Shown here: in pieces, positions 5,125 through 8,951 of the stretch
Layout: each line of letters begins with the position of its first letter
How positions within the stretch are numbered: position 1 is the first letter of the stretch
Assembly (NCBI GenBank): GCA_900550625.1
Contig: URSW01000054.1
Coordinates: 1-8,951 of the forward strand
DNA length: 8,951 nt
Direction of reading: 5' to 3'
Origin: an uncultured Eubacteriales bacterium
GTDB taxonomy: Bacteria > Bacillota > Clostridia > Oscillospirales > CAG-272
Position numbers and translations under genes: made by a program
The notes under the pieces: generated by a model
What the model was told of the DNA's origin: nothing
Database searches by the model: none
Seen by the model: the letters and a program-made list of their open reading frames with translations, nothing else

Positions 5125-6690
5125 ATGCGAAAAATGATATTTTTTGCTGCGCTTGCCGCGGTGATGGCTTTGGCATCGGTCACCTGCGTTTTCGCAGACG
5201 GAGACACACCCTCATTGGCCTGTACATACGATGATTCTTTCGGAAGCGGCGAGCAGGGAAAGCTTGCGGTCAGCGTCGTGAACAACACGGAGGATTCTTT
5301 CGAAAGCGTGAAGATCACGGTCACTGTTCCGGATGGCGTTGTGATTCAGTCTCCGTCCGTTGACATCGGCAATCTCACTGACGGCGAGACCGTATCCCAC
5401 GATTTTGTCCTTGATTTCGAAAAGGTATCGTTCGTTCAGCGGTATTTTCCGTTTATACTCCTCGGTGCTTCGGTTTTTGTTTTTCTTTTTGCCGCGGCAG
5501 CCGTAATTACCGTAAAGACGAAAAAAGGCAGAGGCGGAGCAGCTCTCGTCCTTTGCGCTTTTCTGATTCCCGCTGCTCTGTCCGTTTCTGCTTATGCGGC
5601 GGACAGCGGAAATATATCGGATACCGTAACGGTGAAGCATGCAAAACGAAATTACGAAATAACGGTGTCTGCGGAATTTACAAAGGCACAGCCGGCGGAG
5701 TCTCATCCTCTGAAAAACGATCTTCCTTCACAAAGCGGCGCGGAGTACAACCGCCGCATGGTTGCAAAAAGCAGGATCAAAGAGGGTGCGGGACCGCTTA
5801 CAAGCCATAACGTATATATAGGTAAAAACGATTTCATGTTCATGGGCGAGACCTTCCCGGATTACGAAGGCACCAACCTGTTTAACGAGCATACTCTTAA
5901 AAGAATCGCCTCTCTTGCCGAAAAACGGAGGGAGTGGGCGGAAGAAAACGGAAAGAAATTCTATATTCTTGTCTGCCCGGATAAGGCGACGGTTTACTGG
6001 GATTATCTTCCGTCCGGACTCGAGCGTGCAGAGACCACGCGGCTCGATCAGTTTATTTCATATATGTCCGAAAATTCCGAAGTTCCGGTGATAGATGTAC
6101 GCGAAGAGCTTACTGCGGCGCGTGAGGAGTACGGCGACGAGCTTTACTATAATTACGATACCCATTGGAATTCGAACGGCGCATTTGTGGCATATACGAA
6201 AATGATGAAGCGGATACAGGAGGATTTTCCTTCGGCGGTGCTGTACCGCAAGAACGACTTCAACGTGAAATATTACGAAACTTATATGAAGGATATGCCG
6301 TACTATCTCGGATATTATGACAGCTATTACGATGAAGGTCCCGTATACTCGCTGAAATTCGGACCGGCGGCGGTGCTGACGGAAAAGGAAAGCGACGGGA
6401 ACTACGGACAGTATATATTCTGCGAAGAATGGGAGGACGGATACCGCGACAATCTTATCCATATGAAATTCAAATCGAAGAACGAAAGCGCGCCCTCCCT
6501 GTATATGATGAGGGATTCGTATGCGGTGTCGCTCGTTCCTTTTCTTAAAGAAAGCTTTTCCGAATCGTCATTTGATTGGACGTACGACTTTTCATGTGAC
6601 GAAATACTCGATTCCGGTGCCGATGTCGTCGTATTTGAGGTAGTTGAGAAAGCACTTGACAATCTCGCGAAGGGAAGAGCGCTATCATAG
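5125..6690 (+). CDS. Exported AlgX/DHHW-like SGNH protein with two-membrane-segment N-terminal module
   Basis: This 521-residue protein has a signal peptide (1-24, likely cleaved after VFA). Residues 28-100 form a CARDB-like beta-sandwich (KLAVSVVNNTEDSFESVKITV, then IGNLTDGETVSHDF). Two membrane segments follow, about 108-130 and 139-158, joined by the basic loop KTKKGRGG, and then a second beta-rich piece (166-186). This puts both flanks outside the cell. Residues 207-521 resemble the AlgX/DHHW catalytic fold: IGKNDFMFMGE (232-242), CPDKATVYWDYLP (284-296), DTHW with D345 and H347, and RDSY with presumed nucleophile S465. Relatives transfer or remove acyl (often acetyl) groups on extracellular polysaccharides, but the substrate here is unknown. 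I chose ATG 5125 because GAGGA (5114-5118) is spaced 6 bases from it; TTG 5119 would abut that box. A close paralogue follows 75 bp downstream. Confidence 0.82.
   Translation: MRKMIFFAALAAVMALASVTCVFADGDTPSLACTYDDSFGSGEQGKLAVSVVNNTEDSFESVKITVTVPDGVVIQSPSVDIGNLTDGETVSHDFVLDFEKVSFVQRYFPFILLGASVFVFLFAAAAVITVKTKKGRGGAALVLCAFLIPAALSVSAYAADSGNISDTVTVKHAKRNYEITVSAEFTKAQPAESHPLKNDLPSQSGAEYNRRMVAKSRIKEGAGPLTSHNVYIGKNDFMFMGETFPDYEGTNLFNEHTLKRIASLAEKRREWAEENGKKFYILVCPDKATVYWDYLPSGLERAETTRLDQFISYMSENSEVPVIDVREELTAAREEYGDELYYNYDTHWNSNGAFVAYTKMMKRIQEDFPSAVLYRKNDFNVKYYETYMKDMPYYLGYYDSYYDEGPVYSLKFGPAAVLTEKESDGNYGQYIFCEEWEDGYRDNLIHMKFKSKNESAPSLYMMRDSYAVSLVPFLKESFSESSFDWTYDFSCDEILDSGADVVVFEVVEKALDNLAKGRALS
6274..6317 (+). 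repeat. 44-bp segment identical to 7894-7937 in the downstream paralogue
   Basis: Bases 6274-6317 match 7894-7937 without a difference, at an offset of 1620. The segment encodes a Tyr-rich stretch around ETYMKDMPYYLGY in both catalytic domains. Flanking codons differ at synonymous sites, so identity over 44 bases stands out. Confidence 0.85.
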
Positions 6691-6731
6691 AATCCCCCAC
6701 ACTTGACCGTCTTTAATATGTTAATTTTTTT

Positions 6732-6750
6732 GCCGTCCGAGCGGGACGGC
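6732..6750 (+). promoter_or_regulatory. GC-rich hairpin just upstream of the paralogue's ribosome-binding site
   Basis: GCCGTCC (6732-6738) and GGACGGC (6744-6750) make a perfect 7-bp stem with a 5-base loop, preceded by seven Ts (6725-6731). It ends 5 bases before GGAG (6756-6759). With no T-run after it, it is not a plus-strand terminator. It could mark an mRNA processing or stability site that sets different expression of the two paralogues. Confidence 0.5.
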
Positions 6751-6765
6751 GGAACGGAGAATACA

Positions 6766-8316
6766 ATGAAAAAAAAGGTTATCATGATCTTCCTTGTCGC
6801 GGTCTTGGCGATGGCTGCGTTTTCCTGCGCGCGCAGCGAGGACGATCACGGCTCGGAGAATTCGCAGTCCGAATCCGCGTACAGCGATGCGGAGAATTCA
6901 ACCGATGCCGGCAGCCGGACGGACGGCGGTTCCGATTTTTCCTCGGATAAATCGGACGGAGGAAAGACGGAAGATAACCGCGACAGTAAAGAAGACGGTA
7001 AGACGGAGGAAGAGATAACTCCGGACGGGGAAGAACCGGACCCGGATGACGGCGACGGAGTAGACGGGACCACACGGAATGAGCTTAAAAACACGGACAG
7101 CACTAAAACTCCTTCGACAAAGGGAAACCAATCAACGGGGACAACAACAGTAAGACGCCCGTCGGTGACGACAAAGAGACCGTCTTCAACGACAACAAAA
7201 CGCCCCGGCTCGACAACAACGGGAAAGACCGCTCAGCCGAACACCTTCGGGCAGTCGACAACTACGACGACCACCCCCGCGCCCGCTCCCGGGGAGCCGA
7301 TAAACAACAGCCCCGCAAAGTCATATCCCATAAAGGGAAGCGCCCGTACCGATCCGAATGCGGACTATAACAGACCGAAGGTGGGAAGCGGCGCGCTCAG
7401 AGCGGGGAGCGGCCCTCTCGGCAAACAGAATATATATATCGGCGATAACGATTTTATGTTTATCGGCGAGAGTATTCCCGATTATATCGGCTCCGATATG
7501 CTGACCGACTTCTATCTTAAGCGGCTTGCAAAGTCAATGAATGATCGGTATGCGTGGGCGCAGCAGAACGGAAAGAAACTTTATTTTGTCGTATGTCCGA
7601 ACAAGGCATCGGTGTACGGAGACTATCTTTCCGATTATGTGAACCCGGCGGACTACACCGCGCTCGATCAGGCGATCGATTATATGAATGCGAATTCTTC
7701 TGTAAAGATCATTGACCTGCGAAATGTTCTCAAAAGCGCACGCTCGGTTTACGGCGACGATCTTTACTACAACTATGATACGCATTGGAACGCAAACGGC
7801 GGATTTGTCGCGTATACGGAGATAATGAAGCATGTAAAGGCGGACTTTCCGAATGCGGTCGTTTACGGAAAGAACGATTTTAACATAAACTACTACGAAA
7901 CTTATATGAAGGATATGCCGTACTATCTCGGATATTACGATAAGTACCGTGATGAGGGTCCCGTTTATTCTCTGAAATTCGGTCCTGCGGCAGTCCTGAC
8001 TTCAAAAAGAGCCACTAACCCGACCGGACAGTATGTGTTTTGCAATGTATGGGACGACGGCTACCGCGACGATCTGAGATTTGCCAAATTCACCTCCGCA
8101 AAAAACATGAGCGCACCCTCGCTCTACATGATGAGAGATTCCTATGCGATCGCACTTGTTCCGTTCTTCAAGGAGAGCTTTTCAACTTCGACGTTCAGCT
8201 GGCAGACGAATTTTTCACGCACTGAGATAACGGAGTCCGGCGCAGACGTCATAATTATTGAGGTTGTCGAGAGAAGCTTGCTCGACCTTATTAAAGGGCG
8301 CGCGTTCTCCGATTAA
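6766..8316 (+). CDS. AlgX/DHHW-like SGNH protein, predicted lipoprotein paralogue
   Basis: This 516-residue protein has a lipoprotein-type signal (MKKK, hydrophobic stretch, AAFSC) with the lipidated Cys expected at C21. The lipobox is imperfect (Phe at -2). Residues 22-105 are a low-complexity acidic Ser/Asp/Glu/Gly region. Residues 106-185 are Thr/Pro-rich with a Lys-Arg-Pro octapeptide repeat, probably a wall-spanning linker. Residues 200-516 are the catalytic domain: IGDNDFMFIGE, CPNKASVYGDYL, DTHW with D338 and H340, and RDSY with presumed nucleophile S459. Over its residues 334-413, 64 of 80 match the upstream paralogue by eye, whereas the N-termini are unrelated. The start is fixed by GGAG at 6756-6759; an upstream TTG at 6703 would disrupt the lipoprotein signal. 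It is presumably anchored on the outer face of the membrane. The acyl substrate is unknown. Confidence 0.85.
   Translation: MKKKVIMIFLVAVLAMAAFSCARSEDDHGSENSQSESAYSDAENSTDAGSRTDGGSDFSSDKSDGGKTEDNRDSKEDGKTEEEITPDGEEPDPDDGDGVDGTTRNELKNTDSTKTPSTKGNQSTGTTTVRRPSVTTKRPSSTTTKRPGSTTTGKTAQPNTFGQSTTTTTTPAPAPGEPINNSPAKSYPIKGSARTDPNADYNRPKVGSGALRAGSGPLGKQNIYIGDNDFMFIGESIPDYIGSDMLTDFYLKRLAKSMNDRYAWAQQNGKKLYFVVCPNKASVYGDYLSDYVNPADYTALDQAIDYMNANSSVKIIDLRNVLKSARSVYGDDLYYNYDTHWNANGGFVAYTEIMKHVKADFPNAVVYGKNDFNINYYETYMKDMPYYLGYYDKYRDEGPVYSLKFGPAAVLTSKRATNPTGQYVFCNVWDDGYRDDLRFAKFTSAKNMSAPSLYMMRDSYAIALVPFFKESFSTSTFSWQTNFSRTEITESGADVIIIEVVERSLLDLIKGRAFSD
7153..7221 (+). repeat. Lys/Arg-Pro-Thr octapeptide repeat in the lipoprotein linker
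   Basis: About three copies of an eight-residue unit, [KR]RP[SG]xTTT, at residues 130-152: RRPSVTT, KRPSSTTT, KRPGSTTT. It gives a basic patch in an extended Thr-rich linker, next to a strongly acidic region. It may help bind anionic wall polymers or be O-glycosylated; neither is shown by the sequence. Confidence 0.7.
7894..7937 (+). repeat. 44-bp segment identical to 6274-6317 in the upstream paralogue
   Basis: This is the partner of the identical segment in the first paralogue. It encodes the same Tyr-rich stretch, about residues 377-391 here. It is the longest perfect DNA match I noticed between the two genes. Confidence 0.85.
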
Positions 8317-8329
8317 TATGCGATTTTTT

Positions 8330-8368
8330 AATCCGGAAAACGGATTTCAATGCGGCGGCTATGCCGCA
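8330..8368 (+). other. Two small hairpins after the lipoprotein paralogue
   Basis: AATCCG-GAAAA-CGGATT (8330-8346) and TGCGGC-GGCTAT-GCCGCA (8351-8368) are adjacent 6-bp stems in the 133-bp gap before the next gene. Neither is followed by a T-run, so read-through into the next gene is likely. The rest of the gap, including the T-run near 8424-8429, shows no convincing promoter or terminator. Confidence 0.45.
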
Positions 8369-8449
8369 GCGCGGACTGATGGATGCTTTGTAAAGCGCGA
8401 GATCGGCCCTTACAGTCTTTATATTTTTTGTGAAAGTCGGTAATTTACA

Positions 8450-8951
8450 ATGAAAAAAATTCTTGTTCTTTCTCTTGTACTTATGCTTGTTCTCGCCGCG
8501 TGCGGAAAGTCCGGTGACGGAGTTGTTTCCGAAAGCACCGCGGCACCCGAGCAGAGCGCAACCGATACAAGCGCTCCTGCGGATACCGCTCCCGCCGCAA
8601 AGACCCCGACGGATCTTCACAGCGTAGTCAATGCCGCGAGCGCGTTCGGAAACTTTCGGGATATGATGTTCGTTTACAGCGACGACGAATATGCCGACGA
8701 TCTTCTCATCTTCACGTTCGGAATGACGGAAGAGATGATCGGAATGTTCGATTCGTACGTCGCTTCGGAGCTGACCTCGAACACATCAACGACATTTGCG
8801 TACTTCGTCTTCAAAGACGGTACAGACGACGCACAGAAGGAAAGCGTGAAGAATGCGATAAACGAAACGTATATCCCGTCGGTGAAGGCGGCGGTCGAGA
8901 TGTATAATCCCGAAGCATACGCTCTCTGCGACGAGGCGGTTCTGAAAACAT
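8450..8951 (+). CDS. Lipoprotein resembling DUF4358 family, N-terminal part (runs off the window)
   Basis: The first 167 residues are visible; the gene continues past the right edge. It has a textbook lipoprotein signal: MKKILVLS, a hydrophobic core and lipobox LAAC with Cys 18. A short Ser/Thr/Ala/Pro-rich linker follows (19-52). From about residue 53 a globular domain begins, with LHSVVNAASAF, then YADDLLIFTFGMTEEMIGMFDSY, then FAYFVFKDGTDDAQKESVKNAI. The order of helix, a MxxEMI.. stretch, a beta strand ending in FKD and a helix resembles DUF4358 lipoproteins of Clostridia, whose function is unknown to me. The Shine-Dalgarno is weak. It lies 133 bp after the AlgX-like lipoprotein on the same strand and may share its transcript. 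The DUF4358 label is from recall of the family pattern, not a search. Confidence 0.7.
   Translation, partial: MKKILVLSLVLMLVLAACGKSGDGVVSESTAAPEQSATDTSAPADTAPAAKTPTDLHSVVNAASAFGNFRDMMFVYSDDEYADDLLIFTFGMTEEMIGMFDSYVASELTSNTSTTFAYFVFKDGTDDAQKESVKNAINETYIPSVKAAVEMYNPEAYALCDEAVLKT

Noticed and set aside
8330..8346. AATCCG-GAAAA-CGGATT as a terminator after the lipoprotein paralogue
   Set aside because: The stem is only 6 bp and no T-run follows on the plus strand; on the minus strand an A-run follows instead.
8291..8620. Minus-strand ORF of 109 codons at the right end
   Set aside because: It is antisense to a clear lipoprotein start, lacks a ribosome-binding site and has no recognisable motif.

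Overview
The window looks like the chromosome of an anaerobic, Gram-positive, endospore-forming member of the Clostridia, probably an uncultured gut lineage. The evidence is a clear Spo0A (a protein confined to endospore-forming Firmicutes and their close relatives), lipoproteins and surface proteins typical of single-membrane bacteria, sigma-A-type promoters, AT-rich intergenic gaps, and an ACT / UPF0210 gene pair common in Firmicutes. I see no rRNA, tRNA, CRISPR array, insertion sequence or phage gene.

Layout. (1) 1-178 (+) is the tail of a ComEC/Rec2-type metallo-beta-lactamase-fold protein. Its stop codon directly abuts the stop codon of spo0A, which runs on the minus strand (179-952) from its own extended -10 promoter. 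(2) A 231-bp AT-rich divergent spacer holds a perfect 15-bp palindrome and a possible 17-codon leader ORF. It leads into a cytoplasmic SGNH/GDSL esterase (1184-2281, +). (3) A strong bidirectional terminator (2381-2416) separates this esterase from a minus-strand operon. That operon is transcribed from a promoter at about 4996-5024 in the order ACT-domain protein (UPF0237), UPF0210/DUF711 protein, RluA-family pseudouridine synthase. The last two genes overlap by one base. (4) A consensus-like plus-strand promoter (5064-5092) drives a surface cluster. It contains an AlgX/DHHW-like SGNH protein with a two-membrane-segment N-terminal module (5125-6690), a paralogue carried instead as a predicted lipoprotein on a long acidic then Thr/Pro/Lys-Arg linker (6766-8316), and a lipoprotein resembling the DUF4358 family that runs off the end (8450-8951).

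How the genes may work together. The ACT and UPF0210 proteins are a conserved pair of unknown function, probably amino-acid or metabolite sensing. The most distinctive part is 5064-8951. It encodes three exported proteins, two of which share a nearly identical catalytic core with DTHW and RDSY motifs but use different anchors. AlgX/DHHW-type proteins usually work with a membrane-bound O-acyltransferase (MBOAT) to acylate surface glycans. No MBOAT is visible here, so either it lies beyond the right edge or these enzymes act without one in cis. All assignments are from reading motifs by eye; no database search was run.
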